NCBI GenBank assembly: GCA_030642025.1
Contig: DAOWOO010000115.1
Span: 1-5,451 of the forward strand
DNA from: Candidatus Zixiibacteriota bacterium
GTDB lineage: Bacteria > Zixibacteria > MSB-5A5 > GN15 > PGXB01
Reading direction: 5' to 3'
DNA: 5,451 nt
Part shown: piece by piece, positions 1-5,450 of the stretch
How the letters are laid out: each line of letters starts with the position of its first letter
Numbering within the stretch: the first letter of the stretch is position 1
The notes under the pieces: generated by a model
The model's database searches: none
The model's input: the letters and a program-made list of their open reading frames with translations, nothing else
Told to the model about the DNA's origin: nothing
Made by a program: the position numbers and the translations under genes

Positions 1-351
1 AAAGCCCCAAGCGCTGAATATTAAAAAATAGAAAGAAAGAATTGGATAAAGCGATCCATGAAAAATTCTTCTTGCGCCTTCAGCTGTAATTTCAACTGTT
101 TTTACATTTAAGCTTGTTGGCGAAAGAACTAAAAAAACCAGAGGAGGTATGATTATAATGGCTTGTTTTAAATAGCTTATTCGTTGTTTTTTAGGAAAGA
201 TATATGAAAAGTAAACCCAAAGAGCTGGAATAGCGGCTGCCCAAACGATTGATGTTTGCGCCCAAAAAATCACACCAGCTACATTCAGAGATAAATCAAC
301 GAAAAGAGACGCGCTTAACCAAAAAATTGCCCCGAATATCACTATAGCCTG
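1..351 (-). CDS. Partial 7TM sensor domain, probably histidine kinase N-terminus
   Basis: The minus strand is open from the window edge to the join with the next gene, and its translation is a run of hydrophobic segments. Readable landmarks are AIVIFGAIFW, then FWAQTSIVWAAAIPALWVYFSYIF, shown here only as the start and end of one helix pair. A positive loop FPKKQR follows, then IIIIPPLVFLVLSPTSLNV, GARRIFHGSLYP and FYFLIFSAWGF. The order W, then FW 19 residues later, an IP in the next helix, a PTSLNV turn and a GxLYP motif fits the N-terminal 7TM module of sensor histidine kinases (HisKA_7TM type). That module places a signal-sensing bundle in the inner membrane ahead of the kinase. The kinase part would lie beyond base 1. 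No in-frame ATG exists; the only in-frame alternative start is a GTG at 342-340 inside a helix, so the 5' end is missing. G+C over 1-300 is 36%, far below the rest of the window. The family call is by pattern only. Confidence 0.6.
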
Positions 352-365
352 TGAGCCGGGGCGAT
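330..365. other. Junction between two 5'-truncated, divergently oriented genes
   Basis: To the left, the minus strand reads as 7TM sensor protein. To the right, the plus strand reads as decarboxylase starting at its EPGRY motif (353-367). Neither gene retains its beginning. The two readings overlap by a few codons around 335-355, where either frame looks acceptable (minus QAIVIF, plus ITIACEPGR), so the exact breakpoint cannot be placed. G+C jumps from 36% (1-300) to 54% (361-660). No terminal inverted repeat or target duplication was seen, so there is no sign of an insertion sequence. A metagenomic misassembly is the simplest explanation; a real inversion or deletion is the alternative. Confidence 0.6.
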
Positions 366-709
366 ATGTCTCGGCTACGGCAGTGACTCTGGCCTCATCG
401 GTTATCGGGAAATCAATCCGTTCCGGAAAAGCGTGGTACTTTCTTGATGATGGTTTGCATGGCTCCTTCTCCGGACGGTTGTACGATCATTGTCGCTACC
501 GGGTACTGACCAGCCGTAATACTACGTGGAAACGCTCGGTGCTGGCCGGGCCGACCTGCGACTCGTTTGATGTCATCTATAAAGATATACTGTTGCCTCC
601 GCTCGATATCGGCGATATTCTCCTGTTCCCGGCCATGGGATCGTACTGCTCGGTTTCGGCGTCATCGTTCAATTCTCTGAGAAAGGCGGAATATGTCGTC
701 ATCGAGTAA
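344..709 (+). pseudogene. C-terminal fragment of ornithine decarboxylase-type PLP enzyme
   Basis: About 120 residues match the C-terminal beta domain of fold-III PLP decarboxylases of the ornithine decarboxylase branch. In order they show EPGRY (353-367), whose Gly-Arg holds the PLP phosphate; ASSVIGK; LDDGLHGSFSGRLYDH; GPTCDSFD, with the Cys and Asp of the active site that in ODC come from the partner subunit; and MGSYCSVSASSFN with the conserved late Tyr. GPTCD favours ODC or a related diamine decarboxylase over diaminopimelate or carboxynorspermidine decarboxylase. The PLP-lysine and the whole alpha/beta barrel front are absent, so this fragment cannot be active. The GTG at 383 sits mid-domain, between ATA and TLASS, and is not a true start. 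The stop lies 17 nt inside speE, which fits a polyamine operon in which this enzyme supplies putrescine or another diamine. The truncation coincides with the junction at about 350 and may be an assembly artefact. Confidence 0.8.
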
Positions 710-1607
710 AAAACCGACAGGTGTTAAAGATTCTTATATTTCCGAATCGTCGATGAATGACCTCTGGAATGTTTGGTACAGCGAATTGCATATGGGCAGC
801 AGCGGTCTGACGGTCAAAGTCAACCGGATTATAGAATCACTGGAATCCAAATATCAGCGGATTGACATTCTCGACACGGATGATTTTGGTAAGGTGCTGG
901 TGCTCTATGGTTCTATCATGGTGGCCGAAAACGACCTGAATTCCTACAATGAAATGCTTACCCATGTCCCGCTTTTTGTGCATCCCAAACCAAATCGTGT
1001 ACTTATTATCGGAGGCGGCGACGGCGGCGCACTGACCAATGTGGTCAAACACCCCGAAGTCAAATCGGTGACCATGTGCGAGATAGATCGGATGGTGGTG
1101 GAGGTTTCCAAGCGCCATTTTCCAAAGCTGACAGCGGGATTCAACGATAAACGCGCCAGAGTACTTTTCAGAGACGGTAAGAAGTTCATTGAAAACGGTA
1201 AGCAGAAATTTGATATAATTCTTTTAGACCTATCCGACCCTATCGGCCCGGCGGCGGAACTGTTTCAGAAGAAATTCCACAGGAAAGTGTTTAGACGCTT
1301 AAATGACGACGGAATCATGGTCGCCCAATCGGAATCGCCGTACTACAATGCCGGAACAGTTAAGCGAATGTATAAAAACCTGCGGGAAATCTTCCCGATT
1401 GTGAAAATGTATTCCTGCCATGTTCCGATATACCCTTCATGTTACTGGACCTTCGCTTTCTGCTCCAAGAAATATCACCCAATAGTTAATTTCGATATCG
1501 ATAGATATAAGAAGCTGAAATTAAAGAATACTTACTATAACCTGGACGTGCATATCGGATCATTTGCCCTGCCGGAATATGTCAAGAAGCTTATCGGTGA
1601 CAGATAA
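693..1607 (+). CDS. speE: Spermidine synthase-family aminopropyltransferase
   Basis: The enzyme moves an aminopropyl group from decarboxylated S-adenosylmethionine to a diamine, releasing methylthioadenosine in the cytoplasm. At 304 residues it has the usual SpeE length. Visible family features are WYSE near residue 28, YQ at 54-55, GKVLVLYG (66-73), THVPLF (90-95), the nucleotide loop GGGDGG (107-112), CEID (129-132), RDG (160-162), LDLSDPIGPAAELF with catalytic-type D179 and D182, AQSESP (211-216) and PIYPS with Y247. Donor-site residues (E130, D161, D179) are kept. Part of the acceptor/donor lid is altered: LDG is LYG, the usual Gln after it is M76, TERDE is AENDL, and YHEM is YNEM. The diamine used may therefore not be plain putrescine. 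The start at 693 follows an AAGG at 683-686 and overlaps the decarboxylase stop by 17 nt, which argues for coupled translation. M21 (753) also fits family length but has no Shine-Dalgarno. Confidence 0.9.
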   Translation: MSSSSKKPTGVKDSYISESSMNDLWNVWYSELHMGSSGLTVKVNRIIESLESKYQRIDILDTDDFGKVLVLYGSIMVAENDLNSYNEMLTHVPLFVHPKPNRVLIIGGGDGGALTNVVKHPEVKSVTMCEIDRMVVEVSKRHFPKLTAGFNDKRARVLFRDGKKFIENGKQKFDIILLDLSDPIGPAAELFQKKFHRKVFRRLNDDGIMVAQSESPYYNAGTVKRMYKNLREIFPIVKMYSCHVPIYPSCYWTFAFCSKKYHPIVNFDIDRYKKLKLKNTYYNLDVHIGSFALPEYVKKLIGDR

Positions 1608-1612
1608 AGACC

Positions 1613-2179
1613 CTAAAAGCTCACTTCCACATCTTCCCTGTCTGAATCAGCTACTTTAAACAGCTCTTTGGATGTATAACCGAGCATTCGGGCAATGAAA
1701 ATGTCCGGTATTTGCTCAATACGGATATTGAATGTATTAACCGAGTCGTTGTAGAATTCCCGACGGTCGGCAATCTGGTTCTCAATATCGCTGACACGAT
1801 CCTGAAACTGAAGAAATGATGTATTGGCTTTCAAATCGGGATAGTTTTCCGCCACGGCAAAAAGCGATTTCAAAGCCCCGGCCATCATATTGTCGGCTTT
1901 GGCCTTGTCGGAGACAGACTGGGCATCAAGAAAAGCTGTTCGGGCCTTGGTGATTTCGGTTAATACCTTCTCTTCATGTTTCATATACCCCTTGACGGTA
2001 TTAATCAACTTGGTCAGTTCATCGTGCCGCTGCTTTAAGAGAACATCTATATTGCTCCAGGCTTTTTTAATATTGTTCTTCAGCCTGATCAGGCTGTTGT
2101 AAACCGAAATAAAATACCCGATAAGGATTATTATCAAAAACCCGACTATTAGCACAACTACGATAAGTACAGTATTCAC
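1613..2179 (-). CDS. lemA: LemA family membrane-anchored protein
   Basis: This 188-residue protein has one N-terminal membrane helix (about 3-23) followed by an all-helical extramembrane domain, the standard LemA layout and length. Family motifs are clear: YNSLIRLKNNIKKAWSNID from residue 27, LLKQRHDEL, VKGYMKHE (62-69), ENYPDLKAN (111-119), IADRREFYNDSVNTFN (136-151) and IPDIFIARMLGYT (157-169). The biochemical role of LemA is not settled; it is widespread in bacteria and often sits next to other membrane proteins. Here it is the second gene of a pair with a GIDE-domain protein, 9 nt downstream of it, so the two products probably work together at the inner membrane. The start is GTG (2179-2177), five nt after a perfect AGGAGG. 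An ATG at 2181-2179 is out of frame and is followed at once by TGA, so it cannot be the start. The 3' end faces speE with only 5 nt between the stop codons. Confidence 0.93.
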   Translation of the reverse strand: MNTVLIVVVLIVGFLIIILIGYFISVYNSLIRLKNNIKKAWSNIDVLLKQRHDELTKLINTVKGYMKHEEKVLTEITKARTAFLDAQSVSDKAKADNMMAGALKSLFAVAENYPDLKANTSFLQFQDRVSDIENQIADRREFYNDSVNTFNIRIEQIPDIFIARMLGYTSKELFKVADSDREDVEVSF

Positions 2180-2191
2180 ATTTTCCTCCTA
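2180..2191 (-). promoter_or_regulatory. lemA ribosome binding site overlapping upstream stop codon
   Basis: On the minus strand the string TAGGAGGAAAAT leads directly into the GTG start of lemA. TAG (2191-2189) is the stop codon of the upstream GIDE gene, and AGGAGG (2190-2185) is a full Shine-Dalgarno core five nt from the start. Ribosomes ending the first gene are thus placed at the second initiation site, which favours coupled translation and a linked protein ratio. Confidence 0.85.
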
Positions 2192-2995
2192 TTGTGTATT
2201 GCTTATATGCATGAGCGCCAGCATTCCGCCTATAATAAATATTGGGCCGATAATAAATCCCGCCAGCATACCTTTTTTCAGATGCTTGAGTGTTTCTTTT
2301 TCACTACGGTCGAAGATGATAAATGTTTTTTCATTCTCACCCTGTTTTATTATTACATTATCCGGTGCATTACGGTCGTTTGCCGCCGTTCCTAGAACAA
2401 ACAACGTGTCATTCGGCTCTATATAATATTCCAGATACTTACGATCACCGACTCTGGCTTTGCCTATTTTCACACCGGAAGTTACCGGGATCAATTCCAT
2501 CTTTGATGTATCGATTTCCGGGTTATCGCCTTTTCCCAGGTTTTTAAGCATATCAAGCAGTGATGATAAACCACTGAATGTATCGACATGCTGGTAAAAT
2601 GTTTTTTTATGTTTGACCGTAAATTCGGCTCCCTCTGGATTGACCGGAACTTTGCCTGTATCATCGACGGCAATAAACATAACACGCTGGTCGCCGGTAC
2701 TGATTGTATCCCAACGGTATTTGGTTTTGGTACGTCCTTTGGAGTCGCGCTCAGTATGGCGGCGATATTCCCGAATTTCATATTTATAGTAAACACAATC
2801 GGTTTTTGAAAACGGCGATTTTATAAATTCATCGGCCTCAACATGACCGTGAATTTCAGCAATCCCCATCGCCATGGAGCGTATCTTCGAGCGCGGTGTG
2901 TCCTTTATAAGGCGGTAATGACGCATCGTTCTGAAGCCATAGTAGAACAGCCCCAGCCCGCCTAAAATAAATGCAATAGTTACAACATATTCCAT
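2189..2995 (-). CDS. GIDE/MUL1-like two-TM membrane protein without RING domain
   Basis: This 268-residue protein has a membrane helix at each end (about 3-21 and 243-263) with a soluble domain between them. Motifs resemble the GIDE (BAM) domain of mitochondrial MUL1 E3 ligase and its prokaryotic relatives: DTPRSKIRSMAMGIAEIHGH (32-51), PFSKTDCVYYKYEI (61-74), MFIAVDDTGKVPVNPEGAEF (106-125), EYYIEPNDTLFVLG (189-202), and FDRSEKETLKHLKKG just before the second helix. There is no Cys/His-rich RING segment after the last helix, so ubiquitin ligase activity is not expected; the bacterial role is unknown. LemA follows with its ribosome site on this gene's stop codon. The ATG at 2995 is the first usable start, because two in-frame stops (TAATAA) lie one codon upstream. 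No Shine-Dalgarno precedes it. An AT-rich TAATAT (about 3018-3023) could be a -10 element giving a very short leader, but no good -35 was found. Confidence 0.85.
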   Translation of the reverse strand: MEYVVTIAFILGGLGLFYYGFRTMRHYRLIKDTPRSKIRSMAMGIAEIHGHVEADEFIKSPFSKTDCVYYKYEIREYRRHTERDSKGRTKTKYRWDTISTGDQRVMFIAVDDTGKVPVNPEGAEFTVKHKKTFYQHVDTFSGLSSLLDMLKNLGKGDNPEIDTSKMELIPVTSGVKIGKARVGDRKYLEYYIEPNDTLFVLGTAANDRNAPDNVIIKQGENEKTFIIFDRSEKETLKHLKKGMLAGFIIGPIFIIGGMLALMHISNTQ

Positions 2996-3027
2996 AGCTT
3001 ATTAAGACGCGAGCGTATATTATGCAA

Positions 3028-3052
3028 ACGGGACACCGCACGAGTGTCCCGT
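3028..3052 (-). terminator. Hairpin terminator-like element after the OmpA-family gene
   Basis: A perfect 9-bp inverted repeat (ACGGGACAC at 3028-3036, GTGTCCCGT at 3044-3052) encloses a 7-nt loop. It begins 16 nt past the stop of the minus-strand CsgG/OmpA gene. On that strand the stem is followed by TTTGCAT, so the T-tract is short and termination may be partial. Its position separates the large envelope gene from the GIDE-lemA pair. The stem is G+C-rich and on the correct side of the gene. Confidence 0.65.
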
Positions 3053-3068
3053 ATTCATTTCATCGGCT

Positions 3069-4853
3069 TTATAACTGTATCAATTCCACCCGGCGGTTGT
3101 TGGCCTTGCCCTCCGGGGAACTGTTGGTATCGATAGGCTTGGACTCGCCCCAGCCTTTGGCTTCGAGATTTCCGCCGGATACTCCGTATTCATTGATTAG
3201 ATAGGTCCGAACAGACTCAGCACGCTTTTGGGACAGGTCATTATTAAAATCATCGGCGCCATCACTGTCGGTGTGACCCTCAATAGATAGTCTTAAATCG
3301 GGCTCATCCTCGAAAAGCCGCCCGATTTCCTTGAGAGTCTTGTATGATTCGCCCTTGATCTTATGCGATCCGGAATCAAAGAGAATGCCATGGGTGACGA
3401 TTTTGCCATCCTCTTCGAGCTGCTGACGTATGCTCTTGCCGCCTTCCGCAAAGCGGAAACTTTTTATCATGCAGTAATTGCCTTCGTCCTTATAAGGATA
3501 CATACGTACACGGAAACCTACCGGGCTGAACCCCTCAACTTTAGGTACATTGGCAACCCTTATTTGATCTATAAAGCACTTGATAGAGCGTTTGGTAGCC
3601 ATAATACGCATTGTGTGGGTTCCCTTGGACAGACGCTCGGTCAATGTCTTGCTTGCAAGGCCTTTGCCCTGAATCTGCAGATCTGTTGATTTCCCACCAT
3701 TGAATTCGAACTCGCCTACTATTTTATTTGATGCATCCATCCATTGTATGTAATAGTAAGGAACAGTGAATTTTGGTCCGGCGCTGTAAAACTCCATTTC
3801 AACCGTATACTTTTCCGGCAGGGGACCCGTGGGCATTTTTGGCATTATATAACCGTCATCGGTGCAGAGAATCCAGTACTCACCGCCCATACGTGCAATT
3901 TCGAATACTCCTCGTTCGAGATTCCATCGAAACGGGAACTCGCCCTCTTCCTCATCTTTCAAATCATCATAGAAGATAACCCTGTCGCCGGGGATAAAAT
4001 CATACTTTGTGTAAAGATTCATGTTTTCGGCAATGGAGGTTGTCGAGACGGATGAACTGCCCGATTGACCACTCGAAGCCGCACCGCTTGGGGCTGAACT
4101 TCCTGAAGTACCCTGGCCGTATTCTTTGGTGTATTGTCCCTGTCCCTTGTAACGGAAATACTCATCCGGCATCTCTTTGGCGACTTTTTCAATTGTCTTG
4201 GCAAGAAGATTTCGCACCGCCTTTTCCATCGGTTCGTTGGAGTATTTACCCAGTGCGCCGACCAGGACAATATCCTTGGTCCAGCCACCGCCGGCCATGC
4301 CGACTTTCCACTTGGTCGCCTTGCCTTCCAGAGACATCGCCTTGATAATCCGTCGGGTTCGGATATCAATCATTTTGATATCCATCAGTATCTTGGCTTC
4401 CTTTTTCTTGGCTCCGAAAGCGCCGAAAGCCTTTTTTTTCAGACCGCCCAGAGCGCCACCGGAACCACCGGCATCAGGTTCAAAGCCGGTCACGGCGCCG
4501 GTGATCAAAACATCGGCACCCTCCATCAGACCTTTTTCCGGTCCCCGGCCTTCTTCGACATAGCCGGATTCACCGAAATCGATTTCATCAATAAGTTCAT
4601 CGACTTCTTCCTGGCTGGCCAGGACAATGAACTTGTCATGCTGGGCCAGAGCGGTTGAGAGCATCTCGCCGACTGCTGCGGCAATCTCCCAGGAGCAACC
4701 ACTGGCCTTGTCCTTAATTTTGCCTACAGCCACTCGCGCCTTGTTGCCCTGGTAGGTAACTTTGTCGCTAATATCCGCCGCCGCCATGCCGCAGATAAAA
4801 GCAACCGCCGCCGTTAAAACAATCACGCCGCGTAAAAGTGGTGATCGTACCAT
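3069..4853 (-). CDS. Secreted CsgG-like / jellyroll / OmpA C-terminal domain protein
   Basis: This 594-residue exported protein has three domains. Residues 1-26 are a signal peptide (basic start, helix about 9-23, AAA before D27). Cys21 lacks a small residue before it, so a lipobox is unlikely. Residues about 38-233 look like the CsgG family: KARVAVGKIKD, a helical segment, KFIVLASQEEVDELIDE, GADVLITGAVTGFEPD, then a Gly/Ala/Lys-rich insertion (129-152) and ILMDIKMIDIRTRRII. A Ser/Gly linker (248-272) leads to a beta-rich, laminin-G or jellyroll-like domain (about 284-468: DFIPGDRVIFYDDL, YTVEMEFY, CFIDQIRVANVP). Residues 485-594 are an OmpA-like peptidoglycan-binding domain: GILFDSGSHKIK, IEGHTDSDGADDF with D529, LSQKRAE with R544 (the Asp and Arg that grip diaminopimelate in OmpA), and GWGESKP ending NNRRVELI. 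It probably anchors to the cell wall in the periplasm; the ligand of the jellyroll part is unknown. Start ATG 4853 has GGGGAG six nt upstream. Confidence 0.88.
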   Translation of the reverse strand: MVRSPLLRGVIVLTAAVAFICGMAAADISDKVTYQGNKARVAVGKIKDKASGCSWEIAAAVGEMLSTALAQHDKFIVLASQEEVDELIDEIDFGESGYVEEGRGPEKGLMEGADVLITGAVTGFEPDAGGSGGALGGLKKKAFGAFGAKKKEAKILMDIKMIDIRTRRIIKAMSLEGKATKWKVGMAGGGWTKDIVLVGALGKYSNEPMEKAVRNLLAKTIEKVAKEMPDEYFRYKGQGQYTKEYGQGTSGSSAPSGAASSGQSGSSSVSTTSIAENMNLYTKYDFIPGDRVIFYDDLKDEEEGEFPFRWNLERGVFEIARMGGEYWILCTDDGYIMPKMPTGPLPEKYTVEMEFYSAGPKFTVPYYYIQWMDASNKIVGEFEFNGGKSTDLQIQGKGLASKTLTERLSKGTHTMRIMATKRSIKCFIDQIRVANVPKVEGFSPVGFRVRMYPYKDEGNYCMIKSFRFAEGGKSIRQQLEEDGKIVTHGILFDSGSHKIKGESYKTLKEIGRLFEDEPDLRLSIEGHTDSDGADDFNNDLSQKRAESVRTYLINEYGVSGGNLEAKGWGESKPIDTNSSPEGKANNRRVELIQL

Positions 4854-4859
4854 AGCATT

Positions 4860-4865
4860 CTCCCC
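4860..4865 (-). promoter_or_regulatory. Ribosome binding site of the OmpA-family gene
   Basis: GGGGAG on the minus strand lies six nt before the ATG at 4853. It supports this start, which also places the signal peptide at the N-terminus. An ATG four nt upstream (in AATGCTATG) is out of frame. Confidence 0.7.
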
Positions 4866-4917
4866 AAACTAAAGGTTATATTTAACTTTCAATGTTCAGT
4901 TGAATTCTGTTATAAGA

Positions 4918-4946
4918 TATATAGATTTTCCCCGGTTGGAGTTCAA
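4918..4946 (-). promoter_or_regulatory. Candidate sigma70-type promoter for the OmpA-family gene
   Basis: On the minus strand TTGAAC (4946-4941) is followed by a 17-nt spacer and TATATA (4923-4918). Each hexamer matches the consensus at four of six positions and the spacing is ideal. A start of transcription near 4910 would give a leader of about 60 nt. A second, weaker pair closer to the gene (TTCAAC, 18 nt, TATAAC) is also possible. The region is AT-rich and lies between the stop of the HXXEE gene and the OmpA-family start, so the large gene may be transcribed on its own. Confidence 0.45.
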
Positions 4947-4953
4947 GGCTTTT

Positions 4954-5337
4954 TTAGCAATGGTTGATTTTATAATATTTATACAGGTTTATAAATAACG
5001 GCACACTAAACAGAATAAGTGCTATCCCGGTAAATGCGCCTGCAAAACCGTTAAAATATCTGCCTGTAATAAGAGTGGCAAGAATGTGAAGAAATCCATT
5101 GGCAAACATAATAACTGAGATAAATATCGCAATCAATGTGGCCAGGCGTTTCCCCTGCCTTAAAAAGAAAAGGATCATCAATAATACAAGAAACATGGCA
5201 ATATTGATAACAATGAATATGTAAATACTGCCCAATAGCTTAATAATTATGAAATCTCCCATGATTTCTTCAACGACATGGGCAATATACGCAATCAGAA
5301 GACCAATATAGAGAATAATTATTTTTCTATCCGGCAC
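4954..5337 (-). CDS. Small four-TM HXXEE-family membrane protein
   Basis: This 127-residue, very hydrophobic protein has four likely membrane helices (about 7-25, 33-59, 66-88, 98-118). Helix 1 carries H20-V-V-E23-E24, the motif that names the HXXEE family of unknown function. Helix 3 ends in NGFLHI (N80, H84), and RYFNGFAGAFTG follows, matching the family's second conserved patch, in which a Pro-Gly usually replaces Asn-Gly. The paired His and Glu residues inside helices could bind metal or act catalytically, but this is inference. The start is GTG (5337-5335): an in-frame TGA directly precedes it and AGGAG lies six nt upstream. The stop is about 100 nt before the OmpA-family gene on the same strand, with a likely promoter in between, so co-transcription is uncertain. 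The gene is AT-rich, as expected for membrane codons. Confidence 0.75.
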   Translation of the reverse strand: MPDRKIIILYIGLLIAYIAHVVEEIMGDFIIIKLLGSIYIFIVINIAMFLVLLMILFFLRQGKRLATLIAIFISVIMFANGFLHILATLITGRYFNGFAGAFTGIALILFSVPLFINLYKYYKINHC

Positions 5338-5343
5338 TCAAGG

Positions 5344-5348
5344 CTCCT
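5344..5348 (-). promoter_or_regulatory. Ribosome binding site of the HXXEE gene
   Basis: AGGAG on the minus strand is six nt before the GTG start. It lies in GCTCTGCAGGAGC, whose outer GCTC and GAGC are complementary, so a small 4-bp stem could partly hide it. This site decides for the GTG start. Confidence 0.6.
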
Positions 5349-5390
5349 GCAGAGCATAAATTTGCATGAATTGCTATAAGGACGTCGGCC

Positions 5391-5408
5391 TGACTATCTT
5401 TATAGTCA
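5391..5408. other. Small perfect hairpin in the right-edge intergenic region
   Basis: TGACTAT (5391-5397) and ATAGTCA (5402-5408) form a 7-bp stem with a 4-nt loop. The stem is AT-rich and lacks a following T-tract on either strand, so it is a poor terminator. On the minus strand its first arm begins with the TGA that would end a short edge-truncated reading frame (5451-5406). It could mark the 3' end of an upstream gene or be an operator. Nothing else recognisable lies between 5338 and 5415. Confidence 0.35.
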
Positions 5409-5415
5409 ATCATTC

Positions 5416-5450
5416 GGCATGCTTATTTCAAGACAGGGCATGGTTATTTC
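5416..5450. repeat. Imperfect direct repeat, 21-nt period, cut by the window edge
   Basis: GGCATGCTTATTTC (5416-5429) and GGCATGGTTATTTC (5437-5450) match at 13 of 14 positions and are offset by 21 nt. In a minus-strand frame open to the edge and ending at TGA (5408-5406) they encode EITMPCL and EISMPND, a seven-residue repeat. This could be the last two units of a repeat protein lying mostly outside the window, or an intergenic repeat. Two copies are too few to decide. Confidence 0.4.

Noticed and set aside
1..340. AT-rich left end as non-coding intergenic DNA
   Set aside because: The minus strand is open throughout, with helix-forming hydrophobic stretches and 7TM-sensor motifs, so coding is the better explanation.
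215..343. Plus-strand extension of the decarboxylase frame upstream to the stop at 212
   Set aside because: The frame is open but the translation does not resemble the decarboxylase barrel, while the opposite strand does resemble a membrane protein.
383..385. GTG as a start of a small 108-residue protein
   Set aside because: The same frame continues upstream through EPGRY and SATA, motifs of the decarboxylase, so the GTG is an internal valine codon.
837..1189. Two minus-strand open frames opposite speE
   Set aside because: They overlap the strongly conserved GGGDGG and CEID region of speE in antisense and show no protein-like pattern.
2179..2181. ATG as the lemA start
   Set aside because: It is out of frame and followed immediately by TGA. 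The overlapping GTG is in frame and correctly spaced from AGGAGG.
4019..4369. Minus-strand open frame of 116 codons in another phase
   Set aside because: It is a shifted reading of the OmpA-family gene with an Arg/Pro/Ser-rich shadow composition. No start signal or motif supports it.
4134..4658. Plus-strand open frame of 174 codons
   Set aside because: It lies fully antisense to the CsgG-like domain, whose translation has clear family motifs. The antisense product is low in recognisable structure and has no ribosome site.
4791..4793. Lipoprotein attachment at Cys21 of the OmpA-family protein
   Set aside because: The residues before Cys (Ala-Phe-Ile) lack the small residue needed at -1, and an AAA signal peptidase I site follows five residues later.
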